64,000 bases of DNA from Petrosia ficiformis (lineage: Eukaryota; Porifera; Demospongiae; Haplosclerida; Petrosiidae): positions 4,793,481-4,857,480 of the forward strand of contig OX345648.1 in assembly GCA_947044365.1 (NCBI GenBank), read 5' to 3'. The translations under genes and the position numbers were made by a program. How positions within the stretch are numbered: the first letter of the stretch is position 1; every line of letters starts with the position of its first letter. This document shows positions 1 through 36,104 of this stretch, piece by piece. The notes below the pieces were generated by a model, which was not told where the DNA came from, made no database searches, and saw only the letters and a list, made by a program, of their open reading frames with translations.

Positions 1-3000
1 AGTAGAAGGAAGAGACATTCCAAGTGACACGGACTGAGGTGAGGAAAAGGTACTAGGAATGTTTGTAATGCTAGTCTGTGGAAGTGATAAAGATGTCATT
101 GTTGAATACGGTACTGTTGAAACAGATGGTGTAGTTAGTAAGTTTGATATGGAAGATATAGGTATTTGAGCTAAGGTATTCGAGACAGACCCGGCAACCA
201 GAGAAGGACTGGTATTAATACTCTGTGATTGATTACTTGAGGTAAGAAAGTTAAAAGACTGTGGAGATATTGTTGATGACGGTAAACTTGATGTCAAGGA
301 ATTTAACTGAGCGGATGACACAAACTGATTTCCAGCTTCTAACCCAGGAGATGTAATTTGGATTGGATTGGTTACACTGCTGCCTGGAGTTACATCATGA
401 GAAGACAGACTTTGAATGGAGCTTGAAAGGTTGTAAGTATTGGGCGTGGATGGATGTAATAAACTGGCATTAGGAAGGTTTCGTTGTGGAGATGAAGTCA
501 ATTGATGAGTTAAAGAACCGACCGACATAGGTGCTTTTACATCAATATCGAATCCACTTTGTCCGAGTGAAGAGGGAACAGGTAAGCTCCCAACACTAGC
601 TGGACGCAAAGGAGATATAGATAAGTTTGGACTATGTTGAGGTATTCCAGGGGCAGAATCTGGATAATGATCGAGTAATGAAGTAGTGGACTCGGTCTTT
701 ACAAGAGGGCTTTTATCGGAAGGCAGAGTAGATACTTCTGGTATCGAAGGTAGGGCTGGTGAGGGGCTATCGGAATAAGAGGGAACTGAGTTGGGTGCAG
801 TCTGGCTATTGGAGATCGATGGTGGTTGGGAAATATTGGGTTTAATATCTTCCTGGACTGTCGGGCTGGGTTCGGGCTCTGACTTGATTTTCTGAATCTT
901 TAGAGCTATATAATTATTATAAAATAATATGAAATAAATGTAGCCTCATACACACTCTTAAGATGGCAGAGAAAAGGAGTCTGCATTTAACTGTTTTTAC
1001 ATGTGCTAATTAACGTGCAAAACAACATGTGGTCACTAAAGGGTGTGTCTGTCTGTAGTATACTAAAGACCTGCTCCTCCTGGTTTGAAAAGTATCAGGA
1101 GATCCTAGGTATTGTACAGAAACAGAATGAAACTAGTCATATTGATTATACTATCTATTTTCAGCTAAACTGAAAGATTACGATAGTTCACAGATACCCC
1201 AGGTATCTGGGAAATTAAAAAGTTGACTTAGCACATGTATAACAATTGAAGTCGGGCTCTTTTCCGCCGCCATCTTAAGAGCATGATGAAGCTAATATCC
1301 AGTTCTAGGTTTTAGTTGAAGGGATTTGGTATCCAACAAGCTTAATAATGCCCCTTCCTGCATACTAAATTTCATTAACTTCCTGTACAAAATGGCAGAA
1401 TGATGAGCGATTGAAGGTAAGCATTTGATCATAGTAATTTTGTGGGAAACTAGGTCCCTTTCAAAAATTAGGTCACTTTAAAACAAATTTCTAGGGACTA
1501 TCTACATACATGATTTTAATCACAAAGAAATCATTTACACAAACACATGTACACATGTAGACGTATACACATGTAGACGTGTACACATGTACACATGTAC
1601 ATACATGGTAATTCCAATCCTTGTAACAACACCATACAGCCATTATGAAGAGCGTGGTCAGCCTGGCTAACACCTATATCAGGATTTGGGCTACCCTGCA
1701 TATGAAAATGGAGTAAATGACAGTAAGATTAATATTAATATCTTATAATTACAATGTACTTTCAAAAATAGTTCTTTGTAAGGTGACAGCCATCTTGGAG
1801 AGATTAGCGAAAAATTGATTCCATTCTATGAATAAGAATATAAGGATATATAAATGGATGGATGGATGGATGAATGGATCATGGATGAATGGATGGATGG
1901 ATGGGTGGGTGGATGGATGAATGGATCATGGATGAATGGATGGATGGATGGATATGGATGGGTGAATGGATGGACGGATCAATTGTGATCAAATGCAAAC
2001 CTTTCCCATGTATTCTGCAACTTGTAAGTGAGTCATGCCACCAAATTTGAGTGATTCAAAAACAGGCATTGAAGATGGTGGAAGATTAGTTATTAAAATA
2101 CAGTGTTTCTCAATGTGAATATTCATATCATCACTACTAAAAATGGGAATGAGAATGGAAATATAAGAATGGGAATGAGAATGGAAATATAAGAATGGGA
2201 ATGAGAGTCGAAATACAAGAATGGGAATGGGAATGGAAAATAAGAATGTGGAATGTGAGTGAAACAAAAAAGAATGGGAATGCGAATAGAAATATAAAAA
2301 TGCAAATGAAATTGGAAATATACATGTAATTATGGGAACGAGAGTGGAAATATAAGAACAGGAAATAGAGTGGAAATATAAGAATGGGAATGAGAGTAGA
2401 ATGGGAACATACATTTCAGAATGGGAATGAGAAAAAAAGGAATATGAATGGAAAGAATAGGAATGAGGGTAACAGAGGAAAATTAAAGAATGTGAGGATA
2501 ATTAACAGAGAATAAGAATGAGGACGAGAGGAGGAATGGGAACAAGGATGAGAAAGAAGGAATAGGAATGAGGATGAGAGGAATGCATGGTTTCATGCAT
2601 ATTTTACCAAATTTTAAACTCACTTTTTACAAGCAAATTTCTCCATTATGTCAAAAAACTGCGTAAGTAAAAAAATTTCACACAGTAACTAAATTAATAA
2701 TTTCCATACCTACTAGTTGAGAATGCTCATTACAAAGATGTATATACACATAATGAATGCTAACAATAACTACACTCAATTATTATTGACATGTCCATGT
2801 TTATAAATGTATAACATGTACATGTACATGTTTATAAATGTATACACGTACTGTACATGTACATGTACACTATGTACATGTACATGTACTAAAATCTACA
2901 GATCCTATTAAGTTTTGTTTCTTAACATCTGGCTAATTACATGTACATGTACATATTAACAGACAGGACTTGGCTGATTTTCATTGACACCATGTAAAAC

Positions 3001-6000
3001 TAAAAACAAACATCAACCATTGCCCAGTCTATGTAGAGTGGTGATCTTGCATTTAGTGCTGTTTACCCAGTATATACTTAATACTGTCTCAGTAGCCTAT
3101 ATACATGATGTATTATCTGATAGGTGGTTACTTCAGATTAATCCTAACCAGTGCTAACCAGTAAGGGCAGAACACTGTTCAACGTACCTCCAGTGAAGCT
3201 GCAAGACCTTCAGATACTCTACAGCAATGTTCAATCAAACCACCTTCAAATCTAACGTATGAATTGAAATAAGAATATGATTTGAGGTGGTGTTGTGTCT
3301 ATACTGGTATAGGTACATTTTACATAATAATGACCACTTATAGTTATAGTTTATGAAACTTTTAGTTTAGTTTAATTAATAGTTTCCAGTGAATATACAT
3401 CTCCATGTGACCTATACCACATGATCATATACCACGTGACTATACACCATGTGACCATATACCACATGCCTATACACCATGTGACTATATACCAAAGACT
3501 ATACACCATGTAAACATATACCACATGACTATATACCATGTGACTATATACCACATGACTATACACCATGTAAACATATACCACATGACTATACACCATG
3601 TAACCATAGTCACCAATTCACTATAAACTATGCAACTATACATCATATGAAGTATGGTCATGTGGTACATGTATATAGTCATACACATGTACCACATGAC
3701 CATACTTCATATGACCTTACAATACATGTACATGTACATGTATTTCCAAACTCTAAATATTATATTATACTAAAAACGATATCTTTTAAAATGTTAAAAG
3801 CAAGAAGCCAATGAAAATCCTCTTCCTGTGTATATCCCCTTTCAATGGCTTAATATAAACAACAAGTCTGTGTGTATTGATAAAGATTTGATATATAAAC
3901 ATGTGGATATCTTCTACAACACAAACACAATTCTTTTATGAAGCCATTTTAATAACAGTTAATATAATTATTATACACAGTGGGAGGATTTGTGGGAATG
4001 CCACGCAGGACAAAGTTTACAAACACATCTGCTCTACAACAAGAAAAGGTATCCCCATGATTAGAAGAGTATATAATAACTATAATAAGATGTTATGTTT
4101 CATATTATGAGAAAAATCAGCCATGACTACTGAATGTTGGTCACCACACAGTTTCTTGTAGAACTTTAGGAATATATTGCACCTAGGACAGCTATTAGTT
4201 TCAGTTTCTAGGAAAGCTACAAGCAGCTTTCTTCCTGCTGTTTTGTGGAGCTCGATCATGCATTCCATTACGTACCACACCCATTAATTGACCAAGCCCC
4301 CTGTGTGACACAGCTTCCTTAACTATGTATACAACACATACTCATGTAAGCAACAAATACATCGAACCCATGGGAAAGCAATTATAGGAACAAAAATTTG
4401 CTTCAAGCGTATTTGAGTTTGGAAACACAATGTATGCTGCTTGAGCACTGGTAACTCTTTGCTCGCCAAATGAAGTGGTATATTTGACATCCCAACCAGC
4501 TGCTACCAGATTAGTGAGGCATATTATACTTTATTATTCCTTTACTCCAATTGATTATACAAGGGGGTTATATTGCTCATGTCTGCGAAAAAATGCAAAA
4601 AATATAAATATCATTGATTTTATCCTTTCATTGTCTATATTTTAAACTAATGTGTTCTATTTACTAGTGTTGTTTTAGTATGACCACTTATAGTTATAGT
4701 ACATATCTAGCTTCTCACAATTTTAGTTATAGTTATAGTTAATTAACTAAAATAATATTAGGCTTATTTAGTTTTAGTTAATTAACTAAAATTGCCTGTT
4801 TTTTTTTTTGTTTTAGTTAGTTAAACACATGGTAAATGTAGTTATTGTAATAGACTTGAAATTTAGATACAGTTTAGTTAACAAAAAGTCACAATGCCAT
4901 GCTGAAAGTCACAATGCCGTACTAAAAGTCACAATGCCTTACTAAAAGTCGCAATGCCGTACTAAAAGTCACAATGCCATACTAAAAGTCACAATGCCGT
5001 ACTAAAAGTCACAATGCCTTACTAAAAGTCGCAATGCCGTACTAAAAGTCACAATGCCGTACTAAAAGTCACAATGCCTTACTAAAAGTCGCAATGCCGT
5101 ACTAAAAGTCACAATGCCATACTAAAAGTCACAATGCCTTACTACAAGTCACAATGCTGTACTAAAAGTCACAATGCCGTACTAAAATGGGCTTTAGTTA
5201 TACATGTAGTTAACTAAAATGACACTACTACTTACTAAGATTGTTATACTGGTTTTAGTAATCAATGCATTTCTATATTTCTCGTAGTTTCCCTCCTAAA
5301 ATTATATTCTCTAAAATTACATATATAAGATCAAGGTCAGAGTGTCATAGACGTCTGGAGATATGAGAAATCAATGAAGAAAACAGGATGTAGAACCTTT
5401 CTGCATAATTGCAAGTCCACTGCTCTAATAAATAGAAGTTCACAAACTTCAACTCCAAATTTTTCAAACAGTAAAATTCAATTCAGTAATATAGAAATGT
5501 TTATAGAATTTGTGTGTTCTTAATCTAATAGTGAATTTTCAAATTCAGGAAAAGTATGCTAAAAATTTGCATACCTAAATGTATATGTACATGTATATGT
5601 AGTTAACATTACATGTATATCAACACTTGCAAATAGACACAACACACTTCATAAATATAGTCTAAAAAGAAGTGAGATTTTTCTTTGAGATCATTTTAAT
5701 TGAAGAATTTTAGTACATGTACAATTGTATATGTATACGTTATAACGTGCTACGAGTGCTATATCAGATTTATAATCACCAAGCACGAGGGCCGTAGGCC
5801 CGAGGGCGAGGTGATTATAAATCAGATATAGCACAAGTAGGCGTGTTATAATTAATATATTTCATGAAAGACAAAACCTTTGTTGATGTCTGATGTTTCT
5901 CCTACCTTTTTGTCAGCACTTTGGAGAAGGTAAGCGTTGTTTTTTTGTAGTCTGTTTCGACGGCAGGTTTTATATCTGACCACAAGATGCTATATCTGAT

Positions 6001-7646
6001 TTATAAACCTGTGGTTTACTTTGATGTTTTGCCGTATCGGGATATATATATTCATAAATTAGCTAATTTGAATAGTAATTAGACATAGTTAATTAGATAA
6101 AGGTCATTCCTGTTCACCTTGACCTCAGAAACATGTTCATAACTTTAGTTTGGAATGACAAGCAATCTTTTACCAGCACCATATAACTATCATTCCCATT
6201 ATTTTGTATATGTCAAATTTCAATCCATTACTTCATTATTGGGTTACAGTATAATTGTATATTAACCTTATGATATCAACCTTAACACTATACATAAAGA
6301 CAAAACAATAATGAATTAGGCCATTTGTATAATATAATTTTAAAATACAAAATTTAATTAAACTTTTTAGTGGGTGGAGTCGCACTAAAGTAGAGAGTAC
6401 CTAATTTTCAAAAAGGGGCAATAATTAAATAATTTTTAACAAATGGTTACCTTTAGTAGCTCATTATTTCGCTCATTTGTATAGTAGGTCAATGAAATTT
6501 AGTATCTAAGTAATAATAGCTCTTCATGGATATCAAATTTCCATTGACTTCCTGTACATAATGGCATATTAATGAGTAAGCAAAATTATTTAACAGAAAG
6601 TGTCCCTTTTAGAAAATTAGTATAACTTAAACATTATAATTTGACTTACTTTATATCATTCAAGTTTTGAAGTAATGATTCGGGATTTGTGGTAATAGGA
6701 GAATAACTACAAGATGATGCCGAAAAGACAGCTGTCGGATTTACTGTAACAACTCCATATTGATTCACACTAGATGGCTATAGGAATAAATAATAGCGAA
6801 ATTTTATAAACCAATAAGTAAATATGTATTTATATAACAACTTATGATTTCACACAATAATTGTTATTTTAGTTAAACTGCTTTCATTTGTAACAACACA
6901 GCTGGCATTTACTCCCCTTACTGGAATCTTGACCCACCATTGGAAGTGAGTTTACCAAATAGGCACAGCACAGTATGCATGTACATTATCCTACAACGTA
7001 AGAGTCTTTCAATATCAACATTTGAACCCCCACCCACCTTAACAATTTGCTGCAACAATTTGGTAATGTAGTATTTAAGTAATCAACCTTTTTTTTGTAT
7101 ATATAATATAATATAATACTAATGGTAAATATAGTGTGTAGTTTTTGACAAATTAGTAAAGAATAATAACATTAAGTTTACTCAATCAGCATAAATAATT
7201 ATGTCTGTAATCTTTTAGCTTTCAGGCTAAACCCACAAACCTTATTATTACTACTGCCACATATTATTATATATACTAACTCCAGTACTACATTTGGAAT
7301 CCAGTGTACACCTAATTCATGCCATTTCATACAACATAAAATACTATATATATATAGTAATTGCAATGAGAATTTAAAGCAATATTTGTGAAGTTGTTGT
7401 AATACAACACAATATGTGTACCACTTAGTATTCACCTGTAGTATTAATTGCTTTTCAGACAGTGGTCCTCCATTAAAATACCTGCAAGCAACAAGTTGTG
7501 GTGTACACATAAATACATTTAAAAGGTCTCACTCACTCAATGCAAGGAACAACGTAGTCCGTTAATAACTGTCTGAAGATTCCACTGAGTGCAGAAGATG
7601 CGTCTACTACAAATACTACCTGCCTGGAGGTTCCTCGCACACCCAT
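1..7646 (-). CDS. MED25: Mediator complex subunit 25, 5' and middle part (8 exons, runs off left edge)
   Basis: MED25 is a Mediator subunit that receives signals from DNA-bound activators for RNA polymerase II. Exons in transcript order: 7646-7537, 7481-7436, 6777-6650, 3251-3188, 2658-2624, 2136-2001, 1825-1760, and 891 (or 897) down to 1. All junctions are GT-AG and the frame is continuous, with 195 codons before the last exon and 297 in it. The first seven exons encode the N-terminal von Willebrand A domain. It opens with [19 protein letters not shown], followed by [48 protein letters not shown] and [13 protein letters not shown], in the order and spacing of animal MED25. The 35-nt exon fixes both length and phase. 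The last exon is a Ser/Pro/Thr-rich linker with two psi-K-x-E sites (IKSE, VKTE). The activator-binding (ACID) domain would lie beyond the window. The start at 7646 is preferred over an in-frame ATG at 7733 because it sits just before the domain. Confidence 0.9.
940..1285. mobile_element. Family I foldback element
   Basis: Ends are inverted: CTCTTAAGATGGCAGAGAAAAG (956-977) and CTCTTTTCCGCCGCCATCTTAAGAG (1257-1281). Lies in the MED25 intron just before the linker exon. Confidence 0.65.
1295..1480. mobile_element. Family D foldback element, copy 1
   Basis: Contains TTCCTGTACAAAATGGCAGAATG and ATTTGGTATCCAACAAG blocks shared with other family-D copies. Confidence 0.5.
1851..1978. repeat. (ATGG)n microsatellite
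   Basis: Imperfect GGAT tetranucleotide array between MED25 exons 7 and 6. Confidence 0.9.
2140..2590. repeat. GAATGGGAATGAGAATGGAAATATAA satellite
   Basis: Purine-rich 12-26 bp units directly abutting MED25 exon 6. On the transcribed strand they read as a pyrimidine-rich run into the acceptor. Confidence 0.85.
2810..2960. repeat. ACATGT/GTACAT palindromic array
   Basis: Several short runs of the self-complementary ACATGT hexamer. Confidence 0.8.
2995..3180. mobile_element. Family F element, copy 1
   Basis: GCATTTAGTGCTGTTTACCCAG, ATACTTAATACTGTCTCAGTAG and AGGGCAGAACACTGTT. It ends within 10 bp of the MED25 exon 4 donor. Confidence 0.6.
3395..3625. repeat. CATGTGACTATACACCATG-type array
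   Basis: Units of about 19-24 bp with TATACCACATG alternating with TACACCATG. Confidence 0.8.
3644..3713. repeat. Perfect hairpin, about 29-bp arms
   Basis: CATATGAAGTATGGTCATG and its exact complement flank a short loop. It sits at the end of the 3395-3620 array in MED25 intron 3. Confidence 0.85.
4060..4392 (-). mobile_element. Family A copy 1 (degenerate)
   Basis: Reverse-oriented and diverged. It keeps the ATTAATTGACC block near 4286, the CTTCCTTAACTATGTATACAAC block (4315-4335) and the CCATGGGAAAGCAATTATAGG end. It lies in MED25 intron 3. Confidence 0.6.
4665..5235. mobile_element. Family C copy 1 with internal 20-bp satellite
   Basis: Begins AGTGTTGTTTTAGTATGACC and ends in TTAACTAAAATGACACTACT. 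The segment reading ACTAAAAGTCACAATGCC has expanded inside the element. Confidence 0.75.
4888..5186. repeat. 20-bp minisatellite (ACTAAAAGTCACAATGCCGT), about 15 copies
   Basis: Copies differ mainly at the last two or three bases (CGT, CTT, CAT) and one CA/CG. Higher-order groups of three are visible. Confidence 0.92.
5745..5845. repeat. Foldback hairpin with GC-rich loop region
   Basis: GTGCTATATCAGATTTATAATCACC and its near-exact complement enclose CGAGGGCCGTAGGCCCGAGGGCG. MED25 intron 3. Confidence 0.75.
6101..6305 (+). mobile_element. Family B copy 1 (truncated)
   Basis: Starts AAGGTCATTCCTGTTCACCTTGACCTCAG and continues through the CATTACTTCATTATTGGGTTACAG and ATATTAACCTTATGA blocks, but lacks the far end. 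MED25 intron 3. Confidence 0.7.
6395..6630. mobile_element. Family D foldback element, copy 2
   Basis: Has the diverged CTTCCTGTACATAATGGCATA core and imperfect inverted ends (AATTTTCAAAAAGGG; CCCTTTTAGAAAATTAG). MED25 intron 3, just beyond exon 3. Confidence 0.5.
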
Positions 7647-7924
7647 TATGAAACCATGATCGCAAATACAAGTCCCTCTTGATCTATATCTTGAACCGAA
7701 GAACGCGCTATAGGGACTGTCCCTAATGATCATTCAATCGATTAGACTGAGCATGCGCAGTTCGCTACCCACGTGTTGGTTGTATTTCGTAATCGCAGGA
7801 TTTCGAAATACCATCTTCTAGGGGATGTCTCAGCATAATTATTTCGCAATTTGGTATTTCGAAATATTTTGGTATAAAAATAGACAAACATTATGTATTA
7901 TTTCACTTTATTTATAATCCTAAT
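7647..7924. promoter_or_regulatory. Bidirectional promoter between MED25 and the eIF4A-like helicase
   Basis: The two start codons face away from each other 278 bp apart. The interval holds an NRF-1-like core (GCATGCGCA, 7751-7759) and a CACGTG E-box (7770-7775). It also has two inverted TTTCGAAATACC-type stretches around 7800-7865 and no CA/TA box that clearly marks one direction. Divergent housekeeping promoters often carry NRF-1 and E-box sites. Use of these sites is inferred. Confidence 0.6.
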
Positions 7925-10060
7925 ATGCAAAAAAGTTTTGAATCTACTAAAAAAGATATTTATTCAGAGGAAGTTCGATTGCAGGATAAGAGGGAAAGCC
8001 ACGAAAAAACCGAAAAGAAAGATCAAATATTTAATTGGTCTCCAGAAGCATCACCAACTCAAAAGCGACACCAAGTTCAGGCCCAGAGCAATCAAAAAGT
8101 TGAAGTTACCAAAGATGGAGAAATTACTCTGTTTGACAGTTTTGAGACAATGGGCTTATGTGATGAAATCTTACGAGGGGTGTATGCATACGGTTATGAA
8201 AAACCCTCTGCAATCCAGCAGCGTGCAATTGTTCCTTGTACACAAGGCAGAGATGTAGTTGCCCAGGCACAGTCTGGTACTGGGAAGACTGCAACATTCA
8301 GTATTGCGTTATTGCAACAAATCGATACATCAAAAAATGTTTGTCAGGTAATGTTTCAGTGCACAATTAAAGGTCATTCACGTTCACTATGACCTCAGAA
8401 AAATGTTCATAACTTCAGTTTGAAATGACCAATAATCTTATTACCTGCACCATTTCATACAATTATCCTTCTCATTTATGTCAAATTTCAATCTATTGCT
8501 TCATTATTGAGTTGCCTTTTGACATTAAACTATACACTATACTACATACAAAGTCATCACATCCTAATTTTAAGGTCATTGTCAATGTGAACAGGCTATA
8601 GTTGTTACTCTATACCTTCTTTAATTGCATAATTTTATATTGCAGGCATTGATTCTTTCTCCAACTCGTGAGCTGGCGAGGCAAACACAAACAGTTGTTC
8701 TTGCTCTAGGAGATTACCTTGATGCTGAGTGCTACTTGGTTGTAGGTGGTGAGAAGGTACAAGACATGAGACAACGGCTAACATCTGGGGTACATGTGAT
8801 AGTAGGTCAGTTCAAATAATTATAATATGCAGTATTTATTGGTTCTTCTACAGGTACTCCTGGTCGTGTGAAACACATGATAGCAGAAGGGGCATTGGAT
8901 ACACGTCACATTAAAATACTTGTATTGGATGAAGTGGATGTAATGTTGTCTAGAGGTTTTGAAGAGCAGGTGAAAGACATCTTCATGAAATTGCCTAAAG
9001 ATATACAAGCTATAACAGTAACAGCTACTCTTCCTCCAGATGTACTCAAGGTTAGGTTGTATGTAAAACCCAAATGGCCAAGAATATAAGATGTGGAAAA
9101 AATAATTATATACATTATATTTGTTCATGATCACTTTAGATAACAGACAAGTTTATGCGTAGTCCATTGCACATACTCATTCAGGATGAAGAAGTACCTC
9201 TGGAAGCCATTCGTCAGTTTTATGTTGATGTAGAACGAGATGACTTTAAGTTTGATACCATCTGTGATATATATGAATCTCTTTCTGTTGACCAGTCTAT
9301 CATTTTCTGCAACACACGGCGTAAAGTTAGTATTTAGAAATGATTTCTTTTATATAACTTATGCTGGGTTAAATTCTTCCATTTACTATTGTAGTACATC
9401 TGTTTTAATTATCTATGCATCCATTCATTCATTTTGATACAAGGCTAAAATTATACTTTCATTTAGGTGGATGTATTAGCTGCACATATGGGCAGACATG
9501 ATTTCACTGTGTCTTGTATCCATGGAGATCAATCACCAGAAGAGAGAAAGGTAGTGATGAAGGTAAGAATAGATACCATAATTTTAATATATAATACATA
9601 CAAGTTTTATTTATTAGGAATTTCGTACTGGAGCCTCTCGTGTTCTGATTGCCACTGATGTTCTTCAACGAGGTATTGATGTACAACATGTATCAATGGT
9701 TTGTAATGTTGATCTTCCATGGGACAAAGACAGCTATATTCACAGGTTAATACTATACGTAAATATGGGTTGGTCTATTGGTCTAATTCTACATGGCATG
9801 ATCATGGATGAGTATAGTCTCATTTCAAGACTACTTTACATCCATTTTGCACTTGTTTTAAAGTAATTTATACTTATTTCATTATGTTCTCATCTTTCCA
9901 TTTTGAAATTTTAAGAGTTGGACGTTGTGGCAGGTTTGGACGTAAAGGTGTTGCAATTAGTCTGATTACCAAGAATGATTACCCTGTGATCAAGTCATTG
10001 GAGCAGTATTATTGCACTCAGATTGAGGAGATGCCTCGAGATGTGGCCAACTACCTGTGA
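7925..10060 (+). CDS. eIF4A-type ATP-dependent RNA helicase with DEVD motif (7 exons, complete)
   Basis: Exons: 7925-8347, 8646-8805, 8854-9050, 9140-9325, 9467-9562, 9618-9745 and 9916-10060, giving 444 residues with a consistent frame. It has the full eIF4A motif order: Q motif (GYEKPSAIQ, residues 90-98), motif I QSGTGKT (116-122), Ia PTRELA (147-152), Ib TPGR (196-199), II DEVD (220-223), III TAT (251-253), [17 protein letters not shown] (371-375) and VI HRVGRCGR (396-403). The ending [13 protein letters not shown] is eIF4A-like. The body resembles eIF4A1/2 (MLSRGF, PC..GRDV) with some eIF4A3-like choices. Odd points are Ala-to-Val in DEAD, Ser-to-Thr in SAT, ARGID changed to QRGID, and a charged N-terminal extension of about 35 residues compared with eIF4A. 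It may be a divergent extra paralog rather than the main translation factor. Such proteins unwind RNA using ATP. Intron 1 carries a family-B element. Confidence 0.93.
8370..8601 (+). mobile_element. Family B copy 2
   Basis: Occupies nearly all of helicase intron 1. Terminal inverted segments GTTCACTATGACCTCA and AAGGTCATTGTCAATGTGAAC are present. Confidence 0.8.
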
Positions 10061-10394
10061 ACTTCCCTTAATATATAAAACTTTTGATTTTTATTAATTA
10101 ATTAATTGTTTGTACAGTTTCGTCATACATAGATTGTTCAGTGACGTTTTATGCTTAGGCCTTATTAAATTAATAATAATGATTTTTTTATGGCTCTATG
10201 CCTTATTTAATTAATAACGATGATTTTTATGGCCCATAGGGCCATCACTATGATTGCTTTCCCACGGCTGTCGGGTTCGCGAAGTTGCGTCACTTACCCG
10301 CGCAGAGATCGCGATTCGAAATTGATTAGTGGGCGTGGAAACAGCACATGTTGAACGTTGTTTAAAAAAGAGTAGTGACACTTTAAAAAGGGTA
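10061..10394 (+). promoter_or_regulatory. Helicase 3' end and CTR9 upstream region, with a decayed family-A fragment
   Basis: Only 334 bp separate the helicase stop from the CTR9 start codon, so this interval must hold one gene's 3' end and the other's promoter. From about 10223 to 10339 it matches the left end of family A: GGCCC-palindrome, CTATGATTGCTTTCCCACGG, the GAAGTTGCGTCA segment and ATTAGTGGGCGTGG. The internal TA tract is lost. A short partial repeat of the element end lies just before it, at about 10170-10203. Confidence 0.6.
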
Positions 10395-35670
<25,276 letters not shown>

Positions 35671-35861
35671 AATAATGAATTTTACCATTATAATTATTAT
35701 ATCTTCTCTGCATGAATACGATGTATCACAAACTACAAATAACATTTCGTATTACATAAAAAAACTTATCTTTAAAAATATGTGTAATGAAATGTATTGC
35801 GTCAAAGAATTTCATAAATACAATATTTAATTTATGATTAAGCTACAATTTTGCATATTAA

Positions 35862-36104
35862 CACATTCATGATGACCTCATCGCTTTATATGTAATATAG
35901 TATATAGTATATAGTTTAATGTCATAAGGTTAATATTATACTGTAACTCAATAATGAAGCAATGGATTGAAATGTGGCATACACAAAAGAACGGTGAGGA
36001 TAATTATATGAATATGAAGATGTAAAGGTAAAAAGGTAGTTGGTCATTTGAAATTAAAGTTATGAACATTTTTCTGAGGTCGTGGTGAACGTGAATGACC
36101 TTTA
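35862..36104 (-). mobile_element. Family B copy 5
   Basis: Full-length reverse copy about 190 bp downstream of the CTR9 stop codon, so it may fall in the 3' UTR or next to the polyadenylation site. Confidence 0.78.

Noticed and set aside
4888..5186. CRISPR-like array of 20-bp repeats
   Set aside because: No unique spacers, eukaryotic context, and the unit is part of a family-C element.
7893..8258. 121-codon plus-strand frame overlapping the helicase exon
   Set aside because: Out of frame with all helicase motifs.
10329..10394. Upstream in-frame extension of CTR9 from a GTG
   Set aside because: Non-ATG, overlaps the family-A remnant, and animal CTR9 begins close to the ATG at 10395.
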